DNA of 64,000 nt from CAVRUD01 sp963849635 (GTDB lineage Bacteria > Chloroflexota > Chloroflexia > Thermomicrobiales > UBA6265). The notes under the pieces are model-generated. The model saw only the letters and a program-made list of their open reading frames with translations. It searched no databases and was not told where the DNA came from. This document shows positions 8,078-18,457 of the stretch, piece after piece. The number at the start of each line of letters is the position of its first letter. The stretch's first letter is position 1. The stretch spans positions 163,031 through 227,030 of the forward strand of contig CAWKIA010000040.1 of the NCBI GenBank assembly GCA_963849635.1, written 5' to 3'. A program made the translations under genes and the position numbers.

Positions 8078-9646
8078 TTAGCAGCCGTCCCCGGCGACCA
8101 CCTCCTCTGCCGGGTGGCTACCACTATTGAGTGGGCTGAAGCCCTGGTTGATCTCGATCAAGTCGGAATAGAGGTCGCCGTCGCTGTCTTCCAGGTTCGC
8201 GTTGGTGCCGTAGACGAAGATCTCGTCCCCGTCCCACAGGCAATCCCAATCGGAGTCGACCTCTTTGGGCCTGGTGCCGTAGGTGAAGAGTTCCTGGGAA
8301 TCCGTGACGCCGTCGCCATCGGTGTCCGGTGTGAGGGGATTGGTGGAGTAGGTGAATTCGTCCCAGTCCTCGATGCCGTCGCCATCGGTGTCTTTGATTC
8401 TCGGGTTTGTGCCGGTGCGGACCTCGAAGCCGTCCCAGGCGCCATCATTGTCAGAGTCTTGAACGTAGGGGAAAGTGCCGGCGGCGGCCTCGCCGCAGTT
8501 GTTCAGTTCGTCGAAGTCTGGGTCACCGCCGCCGTCGGCCAGCAGGCATGGATCGCCGCTCGGGCCGCTCACGACCACACCATCGTCACTCGGAGCGCAG
8601 TAGAGGCACTCGCCGCCGCCACTTGGCCCCTCCTCGTACCGGCCGCCGCCGTCGCCGGAGCTGGAGCCGCCAGACCCGCCTCCGGGGCCGCCGGGAGGGT
8701 CATCGTTTGGGGGCGGCACCCCCGGCAGATTCCCCACCGGGTCGCTACCCGGCTCCTCGGTCGGCTTGGGAGTCGGCGTCGGGTCGGACTCGTCGCCGCC
8801 AGATCCGCTGCCCGCGCCGCCGCCCTCACTGGCGCTGCCAGCCGGGGTCTTCGTCGGCAGGGAGCGCAAGGAGCCACCCGCACCCTCCTCCTGGCCATCC
8901 TCCTCGTCGCCGTCCGCGCCGCCCTCAACTTCGGGCGGTCGAAGCCTGGCGGCAAGCACGACACTCGGCTCCTCACCGAGCCACCGGAGGTCGAAATCCT
9001 CGTCCACCGTCAAGACGTCGCCGGCCTCCAACTCTTCCGGGTCCTCGTCCTCGACCCGTAACTCAACCTCACCGGCCACCACCACGAGCAGCACCGGCAA
9101 GTCGGACGCCTCCAGCCTCACTGGTTCGTCTTCGTCCTGCGCATCCTCGAACTCGGCGCGCAAGAGCTCCAACACGTAGTCGTCGTCGTCCGGCGTAAAG
9201 GCGTCACCGACCGGCTCGAGGGCGTCGTCCTCGGCGACCAGCTCGAGAGCAAGGAAGGTGATGGCGGTGTCGTCACGCAGGGTGACCGGGGCGAGCAGGT
9301 CGCCATTCTCGACCGGCATGGCCTTGTCAGTGCCCAGCCTGGTGTATCGGTTGCCGCCGTCGAGGTAGATAAGAAGCGGGGCAACGGGGGCGTAGAGGAA
9401 GCCGGCGTAAAACGGGATTGGCCGATTCTCGTCAAGGAACGCGGGCAGCTCGCTCGCCTGCCAGGCCAAGGGGTCCTCGGTGAGTGCCAGCTCCTGCTCG
9501 GCGATCGACCGGAATCCGGGGCGGTCGTCGGTTGCTGGCGGGTCACTCTGCCTGGCGAAGACAGACGTGCCGCCGGCCAGGGCAACGACGACCATCGATA
9601 CCAGCGCTAGCCGCCAAAGCAGTGGGTGGGTGGAAGCGTGAAGCAT
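8078..9646 (-). CDS. Secreted cupin-like protein with thrombospondin-3/EF-hand-like calcium repeats (copy 2)
   Basis: 522 residues from ATG 9646 with a Sec-type signal (WRLALVSMVVVALAGGTSVFA). It matches copy 1 block by block: FRSIAEQELALTEDPLAWQA against the same region of copy 1, GGNRYTRLGTDKAMPVENGD, the second beta unit VVVAGEVELRVEDEDPEEL, an ECLYC linker and calcium repeats (DSDNDGAWDGFEV, DTDGDGVTDSQEL). It is the first gene of the probable three-gene operon running down the minus strand. A CTACGTAG palindrome lies about 220 bases upstream, between it and the LuxR regulator. Extracellular; ligand unknown. Confidence 0.65.
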   Translation of the reverse strand: MLHASTHPLLWRLALVSMVVVALAGGTSVFARQSDPPATDDRPGFRSIAEQELALTEDPLAWQASELPAFLDENRPIPFYAGFLYAPVAPLLIYLDGGNRYTRLGTDKAMPVENGDLLAPVTLRDDTAITFLALELVAEDDALEPVGDAFTPDDDDYVLELLRAEFEDAQDEDEPVRLEASDLPVLLVVVAGEVELRVEDEDPEELEAGDVLTVDEDFDLRWLGEEPSVVLAARLRPPEVEGGADGDEEDGQEEGAGGSLRSLPTKTPAGSASEGGGAGSGSGGDESDPTPTPKPTEEPGSDPVGNLPGVPPPNDDPPGGPGGGSGGSSSGDGGGRYEEGPSGGGECLYCAPSDDGVVVSGPSGDPCLLADGGGDPDFDELNNCGEAAAGTFPYVQDSDNDGAWDGFEVRTGTNPRIKDTDGDGIEDWDEFTYSTNPLTPDTDGDGVTDSQELFTYGTRPKEVDSDWDCLWDGDEIFVYGTNANLEDSDGDLYSDLIEINQGFSPLNSGSHPAEEVVAGDGC

Positions 9647-9862
9647 GGAAATTCCCTTGATTCAGCCTGCGTGGCGGCCCCGCCGAGACGCAGGCGTATC
9701 CCGCCGGCACGCGGGAGCATGCCGACACGAACGCCGTGTGGGTGAATCAGCGGACGTTGGCTACCCTCACATGGTACGCGCGAGCGGCGCGTGGTCTATT
9801 GGGAATCTTCCCGATTTCGGCGTGGAGCGCGGCGGGTGATCGGCAGGCGGTCACTGGGAAAA

Positions 9863-9870
9863 CTACGTAG
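9863..9870. promoter_or_regulatory. CTACGTAG palindrome upstream of the Ca-repeat/Cys-rich operon
   Basis: A perfect 8-bp palindrome preceded by AAAA in the 300-base gap (9647-9948) between a LuxR gene and the secreted-protein operon. The same core with the same AAA side occurs at 47541-47548 and 53115-53122, also next to LuxR 3' ends and before secreted-protein genes. The rest of the gap shows no gene. A LuxR operator is an inference. Confidence 0.35.
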
Positions 9871-9948
9871 ACGACGTGTCACGCCCTGCGACGCGTGCCG
9901 CCGAGCGGCGTGACCCAGGAGGTTGCGAGCAGGGAAACCGATCGGGCC

Positions 9949-12621
9949 TCAGACGAGGCGGTGCCGCATGGCGTGGGCCACCGCGGCGGAACGGGAGGGT
10001 TGGCGAAGTTTGGCTAGGATCGCCGAGACATGCGTTGAGGCGGTGCGGCGGGTGATGGAGAGTGCGGCGGCGATCTCGCGGTCTGACTGACCGCCGACCA
10101 GCAGGTGCAGAACTTCCATCTCGCGGGGCGTCAACCCGGCGTGCAAGGACGGCGGGTGGCCGTCGGACAAGGGAGTATCTTCTGCCCTGGCCTCGCCGTC
10201 GTCTGCTTCGCCGCCGGCCACGGCAATCGCCTCGGCGACGGCGTCGGCAAGCGGCAGCGCGGCGCCTTCTACCCAGGCGGCCGCAAACCCCGCGGCCCCA
10301 AGCGCTGCCTGGGCGTCGGCCTCGATTTGGTCGTGCATCGCCTGCTCCTGTGGTGCGAGTCGCGCGCCGACCACCTCGCGCAGCGTTGCCGCCGCGCCCA
10401 GCAGCCTCGTCGCCTGCTCGGCCCTCCCCACCAGGGCGGCGACGCCGGCTTGGCCCATCAGCCCCCAGGCGATCCCCGTTCTGTCGCCGAGCGAGACCGA
10501 AAGGGCCAGAGCCTCGGCCTGGGCGCGCCTCGCACTACGCCCATCGCCGCGTGCCAGGGCGAGATGGCCAAGCTCATCGAGCACGCCGGCAACGAACCGC
10601 CAGTCCTGCCGCTCACGAAAAACCGCCAGCGCTTCCTTGAGGTAGACGTCGGCGCGGACATGGTCGCCCTGAGCGAGCGCCAAAATGCCCTGCTTGCTTC
10701 TGGCGAGGGCGGCGCCCCATGTATCGCCAATAGCTCGGAAGTGGGCGAGGCTCTCCGCCAGCAGCGGCTCCGCCTGAGGCAGCTCTTCTCGATCGACCGC
10801 GTCGCTACCCAGGCCGTACAGCGCCATCGCCACGCCCCACGCGTCACCGAGGGAACGCGCCAGTGCCTCTGCCTCACCGTGCCGGGAGAGCGCATGCTCG
10901 TTGTCTTTCTGCCACGCCGCGATGTCCCCCGCGACGATGAGCGCCCGGATCCGGACAAGTGAGACGCCTTCGACCTCCGGCAGCGCCAGGAACGAGTCGA
11001 GCCAGGTGCGACCCTCACTCAGGAATCCGCGTCTCCACCAGAACCGCCCGGGGGCCGTGGCGAGTCGGAGCCCCTCTGCTATGCGCCCCCGTACGCGCAG
11101 CCAGCCCAGCGCAGCCCGCAGGTTGGGAAGCTCCTGCTCTAGCAGGTCGAGCCAGGCGAGTTGGTCGGGGCCGATCAGGTGCGGCTCTGCCTCCGCCGCC
11201 AGTGCCAGGAAGTAGTCGGCATGGGCGTCGTGGGCGGACTCCGCGTATCCGCTCGCCGCCAGGTGCTCCAGGGCGAACTCGCGGATCGTCTCCAGCATCT
11301 CAAAGCGCGGGGGAACGATGTCGGACCCGTCGGCCAGCGGCTCCATAGATCGCAGCAGACTCTTGTCCACCAGCGAGGCGACCACGTCGAGCGTCGAGCG
11401 TTGTGCGTCGAGAGAACTACTTGCCGTCTCGTCTCGCCCGACGCTCGACGCTCTCCTCACGACTTCCGCGGCATCGAGCGTGCACCCCCCGACGAACACC
11501 GCAAGGCGCCGAAAGAGCGACTGCTCCTCGCTGGTGAGGAGATCGTAGCTCCAGGCGATCGCACCGGCCATAGTCTGGAGTCGCGTCGGCGCGTCGCGCG
11601 GCCCGCCTGTCAGGAGCGGCAGACGGCGCTCCAGGCGCGCCAGGAGCGCCGGCGGCGAGAGGAGGTTCATTCGCGCGGCGGCCAGCTCGATCGCCAGCGG
11701 CAGGCCGTCGAGGCGTTGGCAAATCACCGCGACCGCGGTGGAGTTACCGTCGGTGAGGCGGAAGTCGGCGTTCACCGCCCGTGCTCGCTCGACGAAGAGA
11801 CGGACTGCCGCCGGCCCGGCCCGCTCCTCGGCCGGCGCGAGTTCCCGCTGAGCCTCCACGTCAGGATCGCGCAGCGCCAACGGAGGCAGGGCGAAGACGT
11901 GTTCACCCGAGACTCGCAGCCGGGCGCGGCTTGTGACCAGCACCGTCAAGCGCGGGCAGGCCGTGAGCAGCTCCGGCAGGAGAGGCGTCGCCTCGACGAC
12001 GTGCTCGACGTTGTCGAGGACCAGCAGCAACTGGCGGTCCCGTAGGGCCATGGTCAGCGTCTCGATCAGCTGCCTATCGACTGACTCGCGCACACCAAGG
12101 GCCTGAGCGATTGTTGGGGCGACCAGAGCGGGCTCGCGGACCGGTGCCAGCGGCACGAAGACGACCCCGTTCGCGAAGTCGCCGCCCAGCGCCTCAGCAA
12201 CGTGCAGGGCGAGGCGGGTCTTTCCCACCCCACCGGGACCGGTCAGCGTCAGGAGGCGGATATCTTCCTGGTGCAGCAGCGCGCAAACCGCCGCCACGTC
12301 GCGTTCGCGGCCGATGAGCGGCGTCAGCGGCAGCGGCAGCCGCGCGGCGCTATTCGCGCCGAGTCGGTCGGTGGTCAGCCTCTGAGGCAGAGGCGGGTGG
12401 CGACCCAGGAACCGTGTCAACGCGGCCGGCGTGATCCGGTAGACGCCGCCATGCTTCGTCGCGGCCAATTCACCGCCGACGATGGCACGCCGTACCGTGC
12501 GCTCGCTGACCCCGAGCGCAGCTGCCGCCTCGCGGGCCGTCAAGCGTCCGGACGGGCGCCGCGCGGACCGAGATTTGTCCGGTCGTTTGTCCGCCGGAAT
12601 GTCCGCCGGGATCTTGCTCAT
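9949..12621 (-). CDS. Large LuxR-family regulator with excisionase-type HTH, NB-ARC-like ATPase and TPR-like region
   Basis: About 890 residues from ATG 12621. Order: an excisionase/MerR-like DNA-binding unit (LTAREAAAALGVSERTVRRA, about residues 28-70); STAND ATPase with Walker A (GPGGVGKTRLA) and Walker B (LLLVLDNVEHV); helical repeats rich in Ala/Leu; and a C-terminal GerE/LuxR helix-turn-helix (LTPREMEVLHLLVGGQSDRE) ending at the stop. STAND regulators bind a signal through the repeat region and oligomerise with ATP to activate transcription. Two DNA-binding domains at opposite ends is unusual for the class. It is transcribed towards the secreted-protein operon and away from a second LuxR gene, sharing a 340-base upstream gap. 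Confidence 0.85.
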   Translation of the reverse strand: MSKIPADIPADKRPDKSRSARRPSGRLTAREAAAALGVSERTVRRAIVGGELAATKHGGVYRITPAALTRFLGRHPPLPQRLTTDRLGANSAARLPLPLTPLIGRERDVAAVCALLHQEDIRLLTLTGPGGVGKTRLALHVAEALGGDFANGVVFVPLAPVREPALVAPTIAQALGVRESVDRQLIETLTMALRDRQLLLVLDNVEHVVEATPLLPELLTACPRLTVLVTSRARLRVSGEHVFALPPLALRDPDVEAQRELAPAEERAGPAAVRLFVERARAVNADFRLTDGNSTAVAVICQRLDGLPLAIELAAARMNLLSPPALLARLERRLPLLTGGPRDAPTRLQTMAGAIAWSYDLLTSEEQSLFRRLAVFVGGCTLDAAEVVRRASSVGRDETASSSLDAQRSTLDVVASLVDKSLLRSMEPLADGSDIVPPRFEMLETIREFALEHLAASGYAESAHDAHADYFLALAAEAEPHLIGPDQLAWLDLLEQELPNLRAALGWLRVRGRIAEGLRLATAPGRFWWRRGFLSEGRTWLDSFLALPEVEGVSLVRIRALIVAGDIAAWQKDNEHALSRHGEAEALARSLGDAWGVAMALYGLGSDAVDREELPQAEPLLAESLAHFRAIGDTWGAALARSKQGILALAQGDHVRADVYLKEALAVFRERQDWRFVAGVLDELGHLALARGDGRSARRAQAEALALSVSLGDRTGIAWGLMGQAGVAALVGRAEQATRLLGAAATLREVVGARLAPQEQAMHDQIEADAQAALGAAGFAAAWVEGAALPLADAVAEAIAVAGGEADDGEARAEDTPLSDGHPPSLHAGLTPREMEVLHLLVGGQSDREIAAALSITRRTASTHVSAILAKLRQPSRSAAVAHAMRHRLV

Positions 12622-12960
12622 GGTGGGCGTATCATGCCCGACATCGCCCGTCGCAGCAAGGAAAGCGGGCCACGTTGCTGCGTCGACGCGGATCGACTGA
12701 AGACGGCTCGAACCGGCCAAAATGGCGTGGTCGTACCGCCATCGCACAAGTAAACTCCGGAGCTGAAACGAGGGCCGGGGGGCGAGTGCATCGCCTGCGC
12801 GACACCGGCGAATCCTAATGTCAGTTGGCACGTCCGGCAGCGACAGGCAAGGCTCGTCTACCGAGAGCCGCCAGCGATTCGATAGGCTGCCCCTTGACGC
12901 CGGGAACTCGCGCTATCATCTTCGTGTAGTCCCGCAATCCTGTGACGTCGAGGTCGCCTC

Positions 12961-15403
12961 ATGCTCCGGTTGATTGCCGATGAGCCCGATTCGCGGTCGC
13001 TACTGGCGTCCCAGCGGGATGGCCGGTCGCTTCCAACTGCGCCGCTGCCGTCTCCGCTGACCTCGCTGGTCGGGCGAGAGCGGGAGGGCGGCGAGATCCG
13101 GGCGTTGATCCGGCGACCCGATGTGCGGTTGGTGACGCTGACCGGCCCGGGTGGCGTCGGCAAGACCCGCCTGGCGGTCTGGGCAGCGGAGGACCTGGAT
13201 GCCGACTTTCCCGGCGGCATCGCCTTTGTCGAGCTGGCCGCGATCCGGGATCCGGCGCTCGTCGTCGCGACGATCGGCCACGCGCTCGGCCTGGCCGACA
13301 CCGCCGGGGACGCCCTGGTCTTCCGCCTCCAAGACGCGCTCCGCGCCGGGCGGGCCTTGCTGATCCTCGACAACCTGGAGCAGGTCGTGGCCGCGGCGCC
13401 GTCGCTGGCCGCGCTGCTGGCCACGTGTCCCGGCCTCACCATCCTGGCGACCAGCAGGGAGATCCTGCGCCTGTCCGGCGAGCAGGAGGTCCGGGTGCCG
13501 CCGCTGGAGGCCGAGGCGGTCGCCCTGTTCGTCGCGCGGGCCGGGGATGTCCGTCCCGATCTCGATCTCGGCGGGTCCAACCTGGAAACGGTCGCTCAGA
13601 TCTGCGCCCTGCTCGACGGCCTGCCCCTGGCGATCGAGCTTGCGGCGACCCGCCTGCGGTACCTCTCTCCCAAGGCGCTGCTGGGCCGGATCGACGACCG
13701 GCTGACTCTTGCTCGCGGGCGGGGCCCGGGACCTGCCGGACCGGCAGCGGACGCTGCGCGACGCGATCGCGTGGAGCCACGACCTGCTGTCCCCCGAGGA
13801 GCAAGCCCTCTTTCGCCGCCTGGCCGTCTTCTCCGGGGGCTTCACCCTCGACGCCGCTGGGGCGGTCGCCGGAGAGCTATCCCCCTCCGTCTTCGACGGC
13901 GTGGCCTCGCTCCTCGACAAGAGCCTGCTCACCCGGAGTGAGGAGGCGGACGGCGATCCGCGATACGGGATGCTGGAGACGATCCGCCACTTTGGGCTGG
14001 AGCGGCTGGCGGCGACCGGCGAGGCCGACGAGGTTCGCCGTCGCCACGCCTTCTGGTGTCTGGACCTCGCCGAGCGGGCCATTGCCGAGGCCGGCGGCCC
14101 GGAGCACGTGCGCTGGCTGCGCCGGCTAGACCGGGAGCATCCCAACCTTCGACAGGCGATGACGTTCGCTGAGGAGCAGGGAAATCCCGCCCTCGGGCAT
14201 CGGCTCGTGGCGACGCTCTGGCGATTCTGGGACGCACAAGGGTATCTGGATGAGGGGAGCGTTTGGGCGGAGCGCCTGCTGAAGATCGGGAGCGGGGACG
14301 AAACGATCGACCGGGCGGCCGCGCTGGGTGCGGCCGCCATGGTCGACTTCCGCCAGGGCAACTACCCGAGGGCGGTGGAACTGGCGGAGGAGGGTCTAGC
14401 GCTCGCCCGCGAGCTGGACGCCCCGGACGCCGCCGCCCAGGCGGTCACCGCCTTGGGTAACATCGCCTTCACGAAGGGGCAGCACGCCGACGCGGTGGCA
14501 TGGTACGAGGAGGCGGTCGCCTTGGGGCGTGCCTCTGGCGGCGTCGACCGGCTCCTCAACGCCCTGACCAACTTCGCCATGGCGTTGACGGTGGCCGGGG
14601 ATCTGGACCGGGCGGAGGCGGTCGTGGACGAGGCGTTGGCCCTGAGCCGGGCGCGGCAGCGCCGGTTCTGGGAGGCGGTCGCCCTCGCTCGTCAGGGTCT
14701 TCTTGCCCGCCATCGAGACGCGCTCGAGACAGCCTCCAACAGCTACGAAGCAGCCCTGGCGTCACTCGGGGACGGCAACGCCAGGGTTGTGGCGGGGTTG
14801 CTTTGGGACGCCGCTGATGTCGCCCGCGAACGGGGGGACCTGCCGCGGGCCGCGGCGTACCTGAGGTCCAGTCTCCAGCGCCGGTGGGCCTGGATGGAGC
14901 GGCGCGGTATCGCCGAGTGCCTCGCCGCGCTGGCCGAACTGGCCGTTCGCGCCGGGCGCCCAGAGCCAGCCCTGCGTCTCTCTGGGGCGGCAGAGGCGCT
15001 GCGCCGCGGGATTGGCATCCTCGATTCGTGGCATCTTCAGCCTCGCCGTGCCGCCGCGCTTGTGACCGCGCGCCGGGCGCTGGGCGAGGCGGCCGGAGAG
15101 GCGGCCGTCGCGTCTGGGCAATCCCTGCCGCTCTTTGAGGCGGTCGAGCTGGCGATGTCCGTTGCCGAGGCGATCCAGGCGGATCCCATCCCGCCGGCGG
15201 TGCAGCCGGTCCACGGCTTGACCAGCCGCGAGGTGGAGGTCTTGCGCATGGTCGCGACCGGGCAGTCCGACCGGGAGATCGCCGAAGTGCTGTTCATCAG
15301 CCCCCGTACCGTCCAGGCCCATCTCACCAGCATCTACAGCAAGCTCGATGTCAAAACCCGCACGGCCGCCGCCGCCGCCGCCCACCGCCTCGGGATCGCC
15401 TGA
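12961..15403 (+). CDS. Large LuxR-family ATPase regulator (STAND/LAL type), one frame break
   Basis: About 813 residues. ATG 12961 opens a short head, then LTSLVGRERE, Walker A (GPGGVGKTRLAVW) and Walker B (LLILDNLEQVV). The frame changes at about 13708 (LTLARGRG in one frame, LLAGGARDLPDRQRTLRDAI in the next), after which the winged-helix, TPR-like repeats and C-terminal LuxR helix-turn-helix (LTSREVEVLRMVATGQSDRE) run uninterrupted to 15403. The family continuity across the break points to a missing base. Divergent from the other LuxR gene. Unlike it, this protein has no N-terminal DNA-binding unit. Its target could be its neighbours, but nothing proves it. Confidence 0.8.
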
Positions 15404-15497
15404 CGGATCGGGACCGTTGGTGCCTCGGGACACGCCAGCGAAGGCGCCCGCCGGGAAGGATGCGTTCACGTCAGCGGCAATGCCTGCGCCCACCAGT

Positions 15498-16622
15498 TCA
15501 GCGATGGTACTTGCGCATCACCTCCTGCAGCCGGGATAGCGGAATCGCATGGGAGGTGCGGCCGGCGACGCCGGTGGTCGTCGTCGCCATGCACAAGGCG
15601 TTGACGATCGCCTCCTGGGTCGCGTCGGCGACGGCTTCGAAGAGCACGCTGATTGCGTCGTTTGGAACCATCTGGACGGTGGCGGGCGCGATCGTGCCGC
15701 GCGCATCCAGACCGCGAGCCGCGGTTGAGAATGCCAGGAAGAGGTCGCCGCTGCCGTTGTCGCCGTTACCACCAACACGGGCGACCCCCATGGTCGCCCG
15801 TTGGGCAATTCGCTTGCACTGGTGCGGGAGGAGCGGCGCATCGGTCGCGACGATGACGATGATCGACCCGTCGCCCGCCGGCTTTGCCCGCTGCGATGGC
15901 ACCTCCGACAATGGGATCTCTCGTCCGACGGGGACGCCGTCGACGTGGAGGTGCTCCCGCCAGCCGTAGTTGGCCTGGACGAGCACGCCGACGGTCCATC
16001 CGCCCTGATCCGCCGGCAATACTCGCGACGATGTCCCCGTCCCGCCCTTGAATTCGTGGCACAACATCCCGGTGCCGCCACCGACGCAACCTTCCGCGAC
16101 GGGGCCGCTCGCGGCCGCGTCGAGCGCGGCGAAGACGTGCTCCGGTTTGACATGGAAGCCGTGCATATCGTTGAGCCAGAGGTCGCTCGTCTCAGCGACG
16201 ACCGGCAAGCGCCACGGCATCGTACCCGGGCCGTTCCAGCGGGAGACATCGTAGGCAACCAGGGCGTCGCGGACAACGCCGACGCTGTGGGTGTTCGTGA
16301 TCCCGACGGGTGTCGTCAGCAGCCCCGACTCCTCGACCCAGTGGAGCCCGGTCATCTCGCCTGCGCCATTTAGCCGATGGTAGCCGGCGAACACAGGCTC
16401 CGCCGCGATGTCCTCGCGTGGGACGATCATGGTGACGCCGGTGCGCACCGGTCCCTGTCCGATCACCAGCGGGCCATCGCCCGCGATCAGGGTTGTATGC
16501 CCGACGCGGATCCCATCAACATCGGTGATCGCGTTCCATCGCCCGGTGGCGAACCGGCCGATGCTGATACCGAGCTCACGTGCACGCACTCGCACCTCCG
16601 TAGGTGCGGCCCCTGTCCCCAT
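15498..16622 (-). CDS. P1 family peptidase, DmpA-type L-aminopeptidase/D-esterase
   Basis: About 374 residues from ATG 16622, supported by GGAGGG five bases upstream; a longer reading to 16676 is less likely. The DmpA/OAT (Ntn-like) fold is shown by NAITDVDGIRVGHTTLI near the N-terminus, the GCVGGGTGMLCHEFKGGTGT loop and the self-cleavage site NGSGD, where the Ser after Gly becomes the N-terminal nucleophile of the small chain. These enzymes release N-terminal residues from small peptides, amides or esters. It faces away from a dipeptide-type ABC locus with which it shares a promoter gap, fitting a role in using imported peptides or beta-peptides. No signal peptide. Confidence 0.85.
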   Translation of the reverse strand: MGTGAAPTEVRVRARELGISIGRFATGRWNAITDVDGIRVGHTTLIAGDGPLVIGQGPVRTGVTMIVPREDIAAEPVFAGYHRLNGAGEMTGLHWVEESGLLTTPVGITNTHSVGVVRDALVAYDVSRWNGPGTMPWRLPVVAETSDLWLNDMHGFHVKPEHVFAALDAAASGPVAEGCVGGGTGMLCHEFKGGTGTSSRVLPADQGGWTVGVLVQANYGWREHLHVDGVPVGREIPLSEVPSQRAKPAGDGSIIVIVATDAPLLPHQCKRIAQRATMGVARVGGNGDNGSGDLFLAFSTAARGLDARGTIAPATVQMVPNDAISVLFEAVADATQEAIVNALCMATTTTGVAGRTSHAIPLSRLQEVMRKYHR

Positions 16623-16665
16623 TCGAGCCCTCCATGAAAATGAGTATCCGGGCCGTTGTAAGCGA

Positions 16666-16694
16666 TTGACCACCACTGAGACCCATCATATACT
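16666..16694 (+). promoter_or_regulatory. Strong sigma-70-like promoter of the first ABC locus
   Basis: TTGACC at 16666-16671, 17 bases, then TATACT at 16689-16694. It lies in the divergent gap and would give a leader of about 100 bases before the substrate-binding protein gene at 16801. Confidence 0.6.
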
Positions 16695-16800
16695 GCGGCC
16701 CACGCTCGGCGAGTCCCATACGTTGACCCATCGCCCGTTCTCCGGCCTTTGCTGTCAGTGCGCTGCACAACAGCCCGGAGACATCACCAGGGGAGGCAGA

Positions 16801-18444
16801 ATGGTGTCGAAGTCCGCGTCGTCGCTCAACCGTCGACGGTTCGTCCAGGGCAGCGCGGCGCTGTCCGCTGCGCTGGCAATGAGCCGTCCAGCGTTCTCTT
16901 CAAACGCCGGCGCCCAGGAGGGCGGCGAACAGGTCTTGCGGCTGGCCTGTGAGGAGCCAGAAACGTTCGACCTGGGGACGATCGGTGGTGGGATCGGTAT
17001 CCAGTGGGCCAATCACCTGTTCGAAGGTCTCGTTGTTTACGACTGGGAGAATCAGCAGGTTGTGCCGGGCGCGGCCGAAACCTGGGATATCTCCACCGAC
17101 AATCTGACCTATACCTTCCATCTTCGCCCGGGGATGCTCTGGAGCGACGGTTCGCCCCTGACTGCCCACGATTTTGAGTACGCGATCAAGCGCAACCTTG
17201 AACCCGAATTGGCTGGGCCGCTTGCCACCTTCCTCTACCCCTTGAAGGGCGCGGAGGACTATTTCGTTGGCACCACCACCGACCCGGCGACGGTCGCGGT
17301 GACGGCGACCGACGACGTCACCTTAGAGATGACGCTGATCGGGGTGACGCCGTACTGGTTGAGCATCCTCTCCCTCTGGACCGCGATGCCGATCCCCAAG
17401 GCGGCGATCGACGCCGCTGGCGTGCAGTGGATGGAGGCCGAGACGATCGTCAGCAACGGCCGCTACACGATGGAGTCGTGGGAGCACGACCAGAGTCTTG
17501 TCATGGTCCAAAACGAGAACTACTACGGCACGAAGCCCAGCGTCACCCGCATCGAGTACACCATCTTCGAGAACCCACCGGAGCAAGCCCTCACGGCCTT
17601 CCAGACCGGCGATGTCGATCTTGCCCAGGTGACGGTCGCCAACGCTGACTTCGTCGCTGGCGATTCTGAGCTCAGCGCCTTACAGATTCGCCAGGAGGTC
17701 TCTGGGACGTGGGAACTGCGGCTCGACATGGCCAACGCGGACTCGGCCATTGCCGACGTCAACGTCCGCAAGGCGCTCTACCTGGCGATTGATCGTGAGG
17801 TACTCACCCAAACCGTGCTCAAGGGGTTCATGACCCCGGCCTACATCTTGACGCCGCCCGACATCCCGTCCCACGATCCGGCCGGTCGCCTTGAAGGGAC
17901 GGTCGAAGACGCTAAGCAGTATTTGGCTGACGCTGGATTCCCCAATGGCGATGGGTTTCCCGGTATTCAGCTTGGCTTTGCCGCGGCTCAGGAGAATGCG
18001 CAACTCGTCTCGGAGGCGATCGTCCAACTGTGGAACGACAACCTCGGGATCACGAACGCGACGGCGTTTGCCGTTCCGACCGACTGGCGGACGCGGATCA
18101 GGACCGAGCCCTATGACATGTACCTCGGCCAGTGGGTGACAGACTATCCAGATCCGCACGAGTGGCATAACGTCGTCCACGAAGGCGACGCCTGGCAGAG
18201 CCACTGGAAGGACCAGACCTATCTCGACATGATCGCCGCGGCCAACGTCGAGGTCGATCCCGCCAAGCGGCTCGAACAGTACGCCGCCGCCGAGGCCTAT
18301 ATGATCCGCGACCAGACGGCGACGATTCCGCTCTACACCGTCGGTCGCTTCTGGGTCATCCAACCCTGGGTTCAGGGCCTGGCGCTCTCACCGTACGACG
18401 GCCCGATTCTGACCACGAACGCGGTGACGATAACCGATCAGTGA
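16801..18444 (+). CDS. ABC transporter substrate-binding protein, dipeptide/oligopeptide family 5
   Basis: About 547 residues from ATG 16801, with AGGGGAGG just upstream. A Tat signal (SSLNRRRFVQGSAALSAALA) is followed by the family-5 solute-binding fold: LRLACEEPETFDLGTIGGG at the start of the mature part, LTYTFHLRPGMLWSDGSPLT, and the typical VNVRKALYLAIDREVL helix. It would bind peptides or other short substrates outside the membrane and hand them to the two permeases downstream. Unlike most family-5 proteins it is exported folded by Tat rather than as a lipoprotein. No ATPase gene follows in this locus. The frame is intact throughout. Confidence 0.9.
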   Translation: MVSKSASSLNRRRFVQGSAALSAALAMSRPAFSSNAGAQEGGEQVLRLACEEPETFDLGTIGGGIGIQWANHLFEGLVVYDWENQQVVPGAAETWDISTDNLTYTFHLRPGMLWSDGSPLTAHDFEYAIKRNLEPELAGPLATFLYPLKGAEDYFVGTTTDPATVAVTATDDVTLEMTLIGVTPYWLSILSLWTAMPIPKAAIDAAGVQWMEAETIVSNGRYTMESWEHDQSLVMVQNENYYGTKPSVTRIEYTIFENPPEQALTAFQTGDVDLAQVTVANADFVAGDSELSALQIRQEVSGTWELRLDMANADSAIADVNVRKALYLAIDREVLTQTVLKGFMTPAYILTPPDIPSHDPAGRLEGTVEDAKQYLADAGFPNGDGFPGIQLGFAAAQENAQLVSEAIVQLWNDNLGITNATAFAVPTDWRTRIRTEPYDMYLGQWVTDYPDPHEWHNVVHEGDAWQSHWKDQTYLDMIAAANVEVDPAKRLEQYAAAEAYMIRDQTATIPLYTVGRFWVIQPWVQGLALSPYDGPILTTNAVTITDQ

Positions 18445-18457
18445 GCTGATTGAGGCG

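Noticed and set aside
7009..8130. 373-codon open frame on the plus strand opposite the Cys-rich Tat gene
   Set aside because: Antisense shadow caused by GC-rich codons; no motif, and the minus-strand gene has a Tat leader and ordered cysteines.
11161..12045. 294-codon plus-strand frame opposite the LuxR ATPase
   Set aside because: Antisense of a clear NB-ARC/LuxR gene; Arg/Gln-rich composition typical of shadows.
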